Assembly (NCBI RefSeq): GCF_049896245.1
Contig: NZ_JAFCTX010000002.1
Span: 62,001-126,000 of the forward strand
Length of the DNA: 64,000 bases
From: Cypionkella sp049896245
GTDB taxonomy: Bacteria > Pseudomonadota > Alphaproteobacteria > Rhodobacterales > Rhodobacteraceae
Reading direction: 5' to 3'
The notes under the pieces are model-generated. The model was not told where the DNA came from. It ran no database searches and worked only from the letters and a program-made list of their open reading frames with translations. This document shows positions 15,785 through 22,974 of the stretch, one piece after another (position 1 is the first letter of the stretch; the number at the start of each line of letters is the position of its first letter). The position numbers and the translations under genes are program-made.

Positions 15785-16759
15785 ATGTGGGATTTTTCAA
15801 TGGCGCAGGCGCTTGGCCTGATGCGCAAGACCGCGCCTTTTGTGCTGTTTCGGGTGATCGTGTATTTTGGCATCTCGGCGGCGTTCATTTTGGCGACGGG
15901 AACGGGGGCCGGGATTGGCTGGGGTGTTGGCGCGTTTGGCGATGGTGATTTCCAGATCAACTCGACCTTCTACGGCGGTTTGTTTGGCTTTGCGGCGACG
16001 GCGGGGGTGCTGTTTTTCGTGCGCGACTATATTCTTTACATCGTGAAGGCCGGCCATATCGCGGTGATGGTCGAGATCATGCAGGGCGGGCAGGTGCCGG
16101 GCGGGCGCGGGCAGATTGACCATGCGACGGCGGTGGTGAAGGCGCGGTTCGGCGAGGCCTCGGCCTTGTTTGCACTGGATAAACTGATCAAGGGCGTGGT
16201 CGGGGTGATCACCGGGCTGATGCAGGGGATTTTGGGGTTTCTGCCAATTCCGGGGGTGGATCAGCTGATGGGGGTGGTGCGGGCTTACTTGCGAGTCTCG
16301 GTGGGACTGGTCGATGAGGTGATTTTGGCGCATGGCATTCAGACTAAGGCGGAAAATCCTTGGAGTTCAGCGCAAGACGGGCTGGTGCTGTATGCGCAGA
16401 ACGCAAGGCCCCTGCTGATCAATGCGGCTTGGCTGACTTTGTTCAGCTATGGGCTGTCGGTTGTGGTGTTTCTGGTGATGCTGGCCCCAGCGGCTTTGGT
16501 GGTTTATCTGATCCCCGGATCATGGTCGGCGGGCGGGTTTGTGTTTGCCATTCTGTTCGCTTGGGCGGTGAAAGCGGCGCTGATTGAGCCGTTTGCGATT
16601 GCCTGCCTGTTGCAGGTGTTCTTCAAAGTGACCGAAGGCCAGCAGCCCGATCCGATCTGGCGGGGCAAATTGGAAGCGGCAACGGTGAAATTCAAAGAGT
16701 TGGGCACACGGGCGGCAACTTGGGCGGGTGCCAGATTTAACGGCGCATCTGCGGTTTAA
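15785..16759 (+). CDS. Conserved multi-pass membrane protein of unknown function
   Basis: A 324-residue protein with about five or six hydrophobic segments: near 20-50 ('FVLFRVIVYFGISAAFILATG'-like), 60-85, 140-160, 215-245 and 248-275. Between them is a soluble loop including 'GGRGQIDHATAVVKARFGEA'. The start at 15785 (MWDFSMAQ) has GGAG at 15775-15778. The frame, length and codon use are coding-like, but I do not recognise a named family. The next genes on the same strand are a PCMT-like protein and tolC. Confidence 0.75.
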   Translation: MWDFSMAQALGLMRKTAPFVLFRVIVYFGISAAFILATGTGAGIGWGVGAFGDGDFQINSTFYGGLFGFAATAGVLFFVRDYILYIVKAGHIAVMVEIMQGGQVPGGRGQIDHATAVVKARFGEASALFALDKLIKGVVGVITGLMQGILGFLPIPGVDQLMGVVRAYLRVSVGLVDEVILAHGIQTKAENPWSSAQDGLVLYAQNARPLLINAAWLTLFSYGLSVVVFLVMLAPAALVVYLIPGSWSAGGFVFAILFAWAVKAALIEPFAIACLLQVFFKVTEGQQPDPIWRGKLEAATVKFKELGTRAATWAGARFNGASAV

Positions 16760-16868
16760 ACGGCAACATCCGGTCACAATCTATCCGCGGTTGCGATGGG
16801 GCGTTGCTCTGTCGGGTCAGATGTGGCAGGAGGAAAGAGACGCAAACTAGACTGGTGAGTTTAGCCAT

Positions 16869-17507
16869 ATGAGCGATTTTTCTGCCCGCCGCGTGATGAT
16901 GGTCGACACGCAAGTGCGCCCGTCTGATGTCACAAAATTCCCCATTATCGCGGCGATGCTTGCGGTGCCGCGCGAGGCCTATGTGCCACATTCGAAATCC
17001 GAGGCGGCTTATGTCGGTGAGAACCTTGAGATCGGCAATGGCCGGGTGATGGTGGAAGCCCGCACCTTGGCCAAGATGCTGGATGCGCTTGATGTGCAGC
17101 CGACGGACCGCGCTTTGTATATCGCGGGTGGTTTGGGCTATGGTGCTGCGGTGCTGGGGCGGATGCTGGCCTCGGTGGTGATGGTTGAATCCGACGCAGG
17201 GCTGGCGGGTGCGGCGCAGGCGAGTTTCGGCGCGGGTAACGTCTGCGTGGTGACGGGGCCGCTGGAGGCGGGTGCTGCGGGGTCGTATGATGTGATCCTG
17301 ATCGAAGGCGGCGTACAGGACGTGCCCGAGGCGCTGCTTGCGCAACTGGCCGAAGGCGGTCGGATCGCCGCGATTTTCATGCAGGGTGCGCTGGGGTCGG
17401 TGAAGATCGGCCATAAGGCTGATGGCAGGGTGACGTGGCGGTTTTCGTTTAACGCCACGGCTCCGATCTTGCCGGGCTTCGCCAAAATCGCGGCTTTTGC
17501 GCTGTAA
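16869..17507 (+). CDS. Protein-L-isoaspartate O-methyltransferase family protein
   Basis: A 212-residue PCMT-family methyltransferase. The N-terminus 'ARRVMMVDTQVRPSDVT' and 'VPREAYVP' are typical of the short alphaproteobacterial PCMT-like proteins found before tolC. The SAM motif I is degenerate: 'ALYIAGGLGYGAAVLGRM' in place of the usual GxGxG(S/T)G. The family repairs isoaspartate, but given the degenerate motif and shorter length, activity is uncertain. Confidence 0.85.
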   Translation: MSDFSARRVMMVDTQVRPSDVTKFPIIAAMLAVPREAYVPHSKSEAAYVGENLEIGNGRVMVEARTLAKMLDALDVQPTDRALYIAGGLGYGAAVLGRMLASVVMVESDAGLAGAAQASFGAGNVCVVTGPLEAGAAGSYDVILIEGGVQDVPEALLAQLAEGGRIAAIFMQGALGSVKIGHKADGRVTWRFSFNATAPILPGFAKIAAFAL

Positions 17508-17582
17508 CAGACAGACGGGGGGCCGGGCGTGATCTGGCCACTGACAACAAGCGCACAACGCGCAACGAAATATGAGGGCGTG

Positions 17583-18980
17583 ATGCAGAAGTTCTGGGCA
17601 GCAGTGGCGGTGACGGCGGCAATGGTGGTGGCCCCTGCCGCACAGTCCGAGACTTTGGCGGATGCGCTGATCTCGGCCTATAAAACCTCGCATTTGCTGG
17701 ATAAAAATCAGGCTGTGCTGCGCGCGGCGGATGAAGATGCCGCGGTGGCTTTGGCACAGTTGCGTCCGGTGATCAGTTTTGCCACGCAGGCGAGTCGGAC
17801 CAAGCTTGACAATGCGTTTCGCACCAATCTTTTTGGCACTCCGGTCGGCGCGCCTGTGTACACCGAGTCTACCGATGCTTCGGCGCAGCTGAGCGCGACC
17901 TTCCTGATCTATGCAGGCGGGCGCGGCAAGATGGCGGTCGATGTGGCGCGTGAAAGCGTGCTTGCGACGCGTGAGCTTTTGGTGAACGTCGAGCAGCAGG
18001 TCTTGTTAGCCGCCGTTTCGGCCTATGTTGACCTGCGTTTGCAGGCGGAAATCGTAGCGCTTCGGCAATCCAACGTCCGGCTGATCAGCCAGGAATTGCA
18101 GGCGGCGAAAGACCGCTTTGATGTGGGCGAAGTGACGCTGACCGATGTATCCTTGGCCGAAGCACGCCGGGCTGCCGCGCAGTCGGGTCTGGCTGCGGCG
18201 CAGGGTGCGTTGGAAGTCGCGCGTGAGCGCTACAAGGCGGCGATTGGCCATTACCCCGGCAAGCTGGCGGGTCTGCCGAAGTTGCCGTTTGCCGCCAAAT
18301 CGGAAGAAGCCGCGCGCGCAATCGCGGTGCGCAACCATCCGGTGATCAAACAGGCCGGTCATGAGGTGAAAATCTCGGATATTCGGGTCAAGATCGCCGA
18401 AGCCGCCTTCCTGCCGACGGTAAGCAGTTCTCTTACTGTCAACGAGGATTGGTTGTCGGGATCGGGCAATACCGTCGCCGGAATCCGGTTCAGCGATACG
18501 ATCTATCAGGGCGGCGAACGCTCGGCTTTGTATCGGCAGGCCTTGGCGGGCAAGGAATCTTCGGCTGCGGCGCAGTTGCAGGCGGTGGTGGATGTGTCCG
18601 AAGGTGTCGGTCAGGCATGGTCGAACGTAATCGTGCAGCAGGCCTCGATCGAGGCCGGTGGTTTGCAGGTGACGGCGGCGCAAAAGGCGTTTGACGGCGT
18701 GCGCGAGGAAGCCACTTTGGGTGCGCGCACCACTTTGGACGTGCTGAACGCCGAGCAGGAATTGCTGAACGCGCGGGCGGCCAAGCTGCAATCCGAAGCC
18801 AGCCGCTATGTCGGCGTCTATCAGTTGCTGTCCACCATGGGGCAGTTGACGGCGGAACAGTTGAACCTTGGCATCACCACCTACGATCCAGAAGCCTATT
18901 ATAACGCCGTCAAGACAGCGCCGCTGACTTCGACGCGCGGCAAGCGGCTGGACAAGATTCTGGAGAAAATCGGCAACTAA
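17583..18980 (+). CDS. tolC: TolC-family outer membrane channel
   Basis: A 465-residue outer-membrane efflux protein. The signal peptide is 'MQKFWAAVAVTAAMVVAPAAQS'; the mature chain opens 'ETLADALISAYKTSHLL', as in TolC proteins of type I secretion and efflux systems. Two tandem OEP domains are visible; each has the long-helix features, and 'GARTTLDVLNAEQELLNARAAKL' is the strongly conserved TolC hairpin motif. It forms the trans-periplasmic duct for inner-membrane pumps. The start at 17583 is preferred over an upstream in-frame GTG because it gives a clean signal peptide. It lies 75 bp after the PCMT-like gene. Confidence 0.93.
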   Translation: MQKFWAAVAVTAAMVVAPAAQSETLADALISAYKTSHLLDKNQAVLRAADEDAAVALAQLRPVISFATQASRTKLDNAFRTNLFGTPVGAPVYTESTDASAQLSATFLIYAGGRGKMAVDVARESVLATRELLVNVEQQVLLAAVSAYVDLRLQAEIVALRQSNVRLISQELQAAKDRFDVGEVTLTDVSLAEARRAAAQSGLAAAQGALEVARERYKAAIGHYPGKLAGLPKLPFAAKSEEAARAIAVRNHPVIKQAGHEVKISDIRVKIAEAAFLPTVSSSLTVNEDWLSGSGNTVAGIRFSDTIYQGGERSALYRQALAGKESSAAAQLQAVVDVSEGVGQAWSNVIVQQASIEAGGLQVTAAQKAFDGVREEATLGARTTLDVLNAEQELLNARAAKLQSEASRYVGVYQLLSTMGQLTAEQLNLGITTYDPEAYYNAVKTAPLTSTRGKRLDKILEKIGN

Positions 18981-19010
18981 GCCGTTTCAGATATGCGTAG
19001 GGTGTAAGCG

Positions 19011-19043
19011 GCCCCTGCCCGGATGCGGCGCGGGGGCGGTTTT
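19011..19043 (+). terminator. Rho-independent terminator after tolC
   Basis: GCCCCTGC (19011-19018) pairs with GCGGGGGC (19030-19037) with one G-T pair, followed by GGTTTTCATT. It lies 31 bp after the tolC stop. Confidence 0.7.
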
Positions 19044-19169
19044 CATTAAACTCGTCGGCAGTCTATCCGCTTGATCGTTCTCGGTAATGCGCCAATTCCT
19101 TGTCATGCGTGGCTTCTGTCGCTAGACTGCCGATGAAGAGCAGAGTTTGAAATGCGTAGGGCGCCGTTA

Positions 19170-20006
19170 ATGTCAGAGCCGTTGAGTTCGACCGAGATTG
19201 AGGATGTGCTGTCCTCTATCCGCAGGCTGGTGTCGGATGACATGCGGCCCGCTCCAAAGCTGGCGGTGGCTGCGGGCGATAAACTGATCCTGACCCCGGC
19301 GTTGCGGGTGGTGCAGACCGAGGCTGAACTGCCCGATCCTGTGCCGATGTTTGTTGCGGTGCCGAGATCAAACCTGATGGATGCCCCACCGGATACTCAG
19401 CGCAATGGCTTGGGCAGTGGCTTGGGCGGTGTCGTGGCCAGCGTAGGTGCTGCTGTGGACGCAAGCCCGGATGATTGGGAAGCGGAAATTGGCGACTCTG
19501 CGCCGCAGCCGGATATGGCCGCCGATATCGGCTTGACCAATCCATGGTCGCTGCCTGCCGATGACGCTTTGGATGACGTGTTGCCGGATGAGCCGCTGGC
19601 GTCGGATGAGGCGGGCGCCGCGCCGCATGATCATTTTGAGTATCACGCGGCTGCGGCGGCTGCCCCGGCGCAAACTCCGGCTTGGGCGCAAGCGGATGAG
19701 ATCGGCCAGGACGATGAGGCTGAGGCCGCCATAGCGCCGCTGCATGGCACGCTAGAGCCTGATCCGGTTTGGGCCGATGCCGCCGAAGCCAGTGTGCTGG
19801 CGGCACTCGCCGAGCCGGATGCGGCGGACGACGACGACGCGTTCGATCAGGCGATGCGATTTGACGAAGACGTGTTGCGCGAATTGGTGCGTGACATGCT
19901 GCGCGAAGAACTGGCGGGCAAAATGGGCGAGCGGATCACCCGGAATATACGCAAGCTGGTGCGGGCGGAAATCGCACGCGCGCTGGCGGCGCAAGAGTTT
20001 GAATAG
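19170..20006 (+). CDS. PopZ-like (DUF2497-type) polar organiser candidate
   Basis: A 278-residue acidic protein with three parts. The N-terminal helix 'STEIEDVLSSIRRLVSDD' (about 7-24) closely resembles the N-terminus of Caulobacter PopZ. The middle (about 25-230) is low-complexity, rich in Pro, Ala, Asp and Glu. The C-terminal helices 'VLRELVRDMLREELAGKM' and 'RKLVRAEIARAL' resemble the PopZ oligomerisation region. PopZ forms polar condensates that anchor chromosome origins and cell-cycle proteins. The position after tolC also fits DUF2497 genes of the order as I recall it. Start 19170 (MSEPL) is chosen over 19152 because homology begins there. Confidence 0.75.
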   Translation: MSEPLSSTEIEDVLSSIRRLVSDDMRPAPKLAVAAGDKLILTPALRVVQTEAELPDPVPMFVAVPRSNLMDAPPDTQRNGLGSGLGGVVASVGAAVDASPDDWEAEIGDSAPQPDMAADIGLTNPWSLPADDALDDVLPDEPLASDEAGAAPHDHFEYHAAAAAAPAQTPAWAQADEIGQDDEAEAAIAPLHGTLEPDPVWADAAEASVLAALAEPDAADDDDAFDQAMRFDEDVLRELVRDMLREELAGKMGERITRNIRKLVRAEIARALAAQEFE

Positions 20007-20070
20007 GTTCAGCTTGGGCAGGCCAAGTTTGAACAGGCTGGGGCCGACCGCAACCCAGTGACAGCACATA

Positions 20071-20096
20071 AAAAACGCGCCAGAAGGCGCGTTTTT
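20071..20096. terminator. Bidirectional terminator
   Basis: AAAAACGCGCC (20071-20081), AGAA loop, GGCGCGTTTTT (20086-20096): a perfect 11-bp stem with A- and T-tracts on its two sides. It lies between the convergent PopZ-like and DUF6280 genes and can stop both. Confidence 0.93.
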
Positions 20097-20118
20097 CTTA
20101 TTCTATGGCAGAGGTGGC

Positions 20119-20445
20119 TTATGCCGCTTCTGCATGCTCCAGTTCCAGCGCATGACGACGCTCGGATTCTTCGCGCGACAGTGCCACCGAAGTGCGCACG
20201 CCTTTTGAGACGAATTCCATCAGGCCTTTGACCACACGCTCGTTCGGGTCAATCCCGGCGCAGGACAACACTTCGCGGCCATCGCGCGAGCGTGCCCAAC
20301 GGGCGATTTGATCGGGGCCGTTGCCATATTTCTTATCATCTGCAATGGCATCATCCAAAGCAGCCAAAACCACCGCCGCAAAAAGTTTGCGCGCCCGCTG
20401 GCCTTGCTCAAAGTTGAAGGCTGTGCTGTCAACCGTATCCAACAT
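20119..20445 (-). CDS. DUF6280-type small protein
   Basis: A 108-residue protein with a highly conserved-looking core, 'NFEQGQRARKLFAAVVLAALDDAIADDKK' spanning about residues 11-40, then 'GPDQIARWARSRDGREVLSCAGIDPNERV'. This matches the short Paracoccaceae family I know as DUF6280. No signal peptide or membrane segment. The GTG at 20448 is also possible, but ATG 20445 has AAGGAC at better spacing. It is divergent from efp across 216 bp. Function unknown. Confidence 0.85.
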   Translation of the reverse strand: MLDTVDSTAFNFEQGQRARKLFAAVVLAALDDAIADDKKYGNGPDQIARWARSRDGREVLSCAGIDPNERVVKGLMEFVSKGVRTSVALSREESERRHALELEHAEAA

Positions 20446-20478
20446 CACATTGTCCTTTTTTCTTGCTCTTGTATTTTC

Positions 20479-20510
20479 GTAACGTCTGCGCTTGTAACGT
20501 TTTGATAACG
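20479..20510. repeat. TAACG direct repeats between DUF6280 and efp
   Basis: GTAACGT occurs at 20479-20485 and 20494-20500 (15-bp period), followed by GATAACG at 20504-20510. They lie about 35-65 bp upstream of the DUF6280 start, where a regulator could act. The rest of 20449-20661 holds a possible -35 (TTGACC, 20601) before efp, but no convincing -10. Confidence 0.45.
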
Positions 20511-20661
20511 ATTCGGGGGGTCAACTTTTGCATATCTGTCATGCGCTAGCGGCATGGCTTGCGACAGTATCTACCGAATCTAGTCGTCTTGCTTGCAGGC
20601 TTGACCCGATATATAGGGGGCGTTCCTTTAACTTCAACCTTTTGACAAGGTTTTACCACAA

Positions 20662-21225
20662 ATGCCGAAGATCAACGGAAACGAAATCAAACCGGGCTTC
20701 ATCATGGAGCATGACGGCGGGCTTTGGGCTGCGGTCAAGGTCAACCATGTCAAACCCGGCAAAGGTGGCGCTTTCGCGCAAGTAGAGCTGAAAAACCTGC
20801 GTGATGGCCGCAAGTTGAACGAGCGATTCCGTTCGGAAGACAAGGTGGAGCGGGTCGAGTTGGAGAACAAGGACCAGCAGTTTCTGTATGAAACCGATGG
20901 CCGCTTGGTGTTCATGGATTCCGAGACCTACGAGCAGGTTGAAATCGATGCCGAATTGCTGGGCGACCGTCGCCCCTTCCTGCAAGATGGCATGATGGCG
21001 ACGGTGAATTATTACGGCGAAGAGCCGCTGAACGTCAGCCTGCCGCAGAAAGTGCGCTGCAAGGTGGTCGATACCGAGCCTGTGCAAAAGGGCCAGACCG
21101 CGGCGAACTCTTTCAAGCCAGCGATCTTGGACAACGGCGTGCGCATCATGATCCCGCCGTTTATCGGGCCGGATGAAGATATCATCGTGCATACCGAATT
21201 GATGGAATATTCAGAACGCGCGTAA
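20662..21225 (+). CDS. efp: Elongation factor P
   Basis: A 187-residue EF-P with the KOW-like N-domain and two OB domains. The tip loop is 'HVKPGKGGAF' with K34, the residue that is beta-lysylated in E. coli. The C-terminal signature 'VVDTEPVQKGQTAANSFKPAILDNG' is complete. EF-P relieves ribosome stalling at proline runs. The modification enzymes EpmA/EpmB are not in the window. The ATG at 20662 is the only reasonable start. Confidence 0.97.
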   Translation: MPKINGNEIKPGFIMEHDGGLWAAVKVNHVKPGKGGAFAQVELKNLRDGRKLNERFRSEDKVERVELENKDQQFLYETDGRLVFMDSETYEQVEIDAELLGDRRPFLQDGMMATVNYYGEEPLNVSLPQKVRCKVVDTEPVQKGQTAANSFKPAILDNGVRIMIPPFIGPDEDIIVHTELMEYSERA

Positions 21226-21255
21226 GGTCTGGCGATTCGTCGGTGAGGGATTCAG

Positions 21256-21282
21256 GGCCGTCCTTTTGGGGCGGCCTTTTTT
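21256..21282 (+). terminator. Rho-independent terminator after efp
   Basis: GGCCGTCC (21256-21263), loop TTTTG, GGGCGGCC (21269-21276), then six T. It lies 30 bp after the efp stop. Confidence 0.92.
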
Positions 21283-21298
21283 GTTTCAGGGGTGTGTG

Positions 21299-22114
21299 AT
21301 GGACGTGATTTTGCAAGCGGTGCGGGCGGCGGGCAGGGCGGCGGTGTTGCCAAGATTTCGGGCTTTGGCTGTGGGTGAGGTCAGCCAGAAAACCGATTTC
21401 GCCGATTTGGTGACGGTGGCGGATACCGAGGCCGAGGCTTTGATCTGTGCTGCTTTGGCGCAGACCTGGCCCGAGGCGCGGGTGATTGGTGAGGAGGCGG
21501 TGGCGGCTGATCCCAGCTTGAGGGATGCGATGGCGGGCCTCGGGTGGCAGGTGATCGTCGATCCGGTCGATGGCACCTGGAATTTCGCCAAGGGGCTTGC
21601 GACCTTTGGCATGATCGCGGCGGCTGTGCTTGATGGCGTGGCCAAGTATGGTTTGCTCTATGACCCGCTTTTGGATGACTGGGTGGAGGTGACGGCGGGT
21701 GGTGCGGCGCGGTTCGTGCAGGCGGATGGGCGGTCGCAGGTGTTGTGGGTGTCGCAAGTTTCCGATCCGGCACAAATGTGTGGCTTCATTCCGGTGGGGC
21801 TGTTCAAGGCGGAACAAAAGCGCGCGGCGGTGTTGGCGGGGCTGGGCTATGGCCGCGTCACGTCTTTGCGCTGTTCGTGCCATGAGTATCGGCTGATGGC
21901 GCAGGGCCATGTCGAGTTTGTGCTTTCGGGGCCAGAACCGCATCCGTGGGATCATGCGGCGGGCGTGTTGGCGGTGCGGGCGGCGGGCGGCGTGGCGCGG
22001 TTTCTGGATGGTGCCGCGTATGATCTGGCGCGCAGGGCGGGGGTGTTGCTGGTGGCCAACTCTGAGGCGACTTGGAGCCGGGTGGCGCTGGATTATGCGG
22101 CGTTGGCGGATTGA
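21299..22114 (+). CDS. Inositol monophosphatase family protein
   Basis: A 271-residue member of the lithium-sensitive, Mg-dependent phosphatase family. Metal-site motifs: 'GEE' (64-66), 'DPVDGTWNF' (88-96) and C-terminal 'HPWDHAAGVLAVRAAGG'. The family hydrolyses inositol-1-phosphate, 3'-phosphoadenosine phosphates or fructose-1,6-bisphosphate; the sequence does not show which. The start is at ATG 21299, right after the efp terminator. It is convergent with ygfZ. Confidence 0.9.
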   Translation: MDVILQAVRAAGRAAVLPRFRALAVGEVSQKTDFADLVTVADTEAEALICAALAQTWPEARVIGEEAVAADPSLRDAMAGLGWQVIVDPVDGTWNFAKGLATFGMIAAAVLDGVAKYGLLYDPLLDDWVEVTAGGAARFVQADGRSQVLWVSQVSDPAQMCGFIPVGLFKAEQKRAAVLAGLGYGRVTSLRCSCHEYRLMAQGHVEFVLSGPEPHPWDHAAGVLAVRAAGGVARFLDGAAYDLARRAGVLLVANSEATWSRVALDYAALAD

Positions 22115-22141
22115 TACCTTGCGCTTCCTGAGGCGGCGGAT

Positions 22142-22206
22142 GCCTCCGGCTAACCCGAATGGCGGCACGCCATTCGGGCCTGGATATTTGAGCAGAGAGG
22201 ATGACC
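22142..22206. repeat. REP-like repeat with internal hairpin
   Basis: GCCTCCGGC opens the element. CCCGAATGGC-GGCAC-GCCATTCGGG (22154-22178) is a perfect 10-bp stem. GATATTTGAGCAGAGAGG plus ATGACCT closes it, matching the copy at 33508-33531. It lies between convergent genes and may double as a terminator. Confidence 0.75.
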
Positions 22207-22221
22207 TTTAGGGCAGAATTT

Positions 22222-22971
22222 TCACAGCGCGATTTTGGCGGTGCCTGCGGTGAGGTTCTCTGTGCGGTCAAAGCGCAGGTAGGCAATGGCGCGGCCTTGG
22301 CTTTGGGTGAACAGGGTGCCTGCGGGTTTGTCACCTTGCAGGATTGGGGTGCCGGGGGGGGCCTCGCCTGCGATGGTGACGGTGATCAGGCCCTTTTTCA
22401 GCTCGGTCTTGTGTTTCATCCGGGCGGTGACTTCTTGGCCGACATAGCAGCCTTTGCGGAAGTCGACGCCGTGCAGGCGCTCAAAGCCGGATTCCAGCAG
22501 GTAGCTGTCGTCGGGGACAAGCTCGATGCCAGTTTCGGGGATGCAATAGGCGACGCGGATGGCGTCCCAGTCAATCTCGGGTGGGCCACCTGCGGCACCA
22601 TAGCCGCGCCAGCCGAGGGCGGGGTGGCGGGGGTCGGCGATGGTGCCGGGGGGGGCTGCGCCAAGCCCGCGCGATACGGTCAGATCGGTGGCCGCGAACT
22701 GCACATCGGCGCGCAGGCGGTACATCGACAGGCGGCGGAGCGTGGCTTCGGCAATGCTGTGTTTGATGTCCAAAAGCAGGCGGTCGCCTTGCGCTACCAG
22801 CAGGAAATCGGCGAGGTATTTGCCCTGCGGCGTCAGCAGCGCCGCCCAAACCGCGCCATCACCGCGCCCCAAAGGCAGCACGTCATTGCTGACCATGCCT
22901 TGCAGAAATGTCAGCCGATCCACTCCGGTGACGGTAAAAACACGGCGGTCGGCGGCGGTTTCGCCCAACAT
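22222..22971 (-). CDS. ygfZ: YgfZ/GcvT-domain folate-binding protein
   Basis: A 249-residue protein. The family signature 'KGCYVGQEVTARMKHK' starts at K173, with C175 as the conserved cysteine. YgfZ is a tetrahydrofolate-dependent protein needed for maintenance of some Fe-S enzymes such as MiaB. The N-terminus has 'GVDRLTFLQGMVSND', also typical. It ends 3 bp after the ABC exporter's stop in the reading direction, so the two probably share a transcript with the exporter first. Confidence 0.93.
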   Translation of the reverse strand: MLGETAADRRVFTVTGVDRLTFLQGMVSNDVLPLGRGDGAVWAALLTPQGKYLADFLLVAQGDRLLLDIKHSIAEATLRRLSMYRLRADVQFAATDLTVSRGLGAAPPGTIADPRHPALGWRGYGAAGGPPEIDWDAIRVAYCIPETGIELVPDDSYLLESGFERLHGVDFRKGCYVGQEVTARMKHKTELKKGLITVTIAGEAPPGTPILQGDKPAGTLFTQSQGRAIAYLRFDRTENLTAGTAKIAL

Positions 22972-22974
22972 GGC

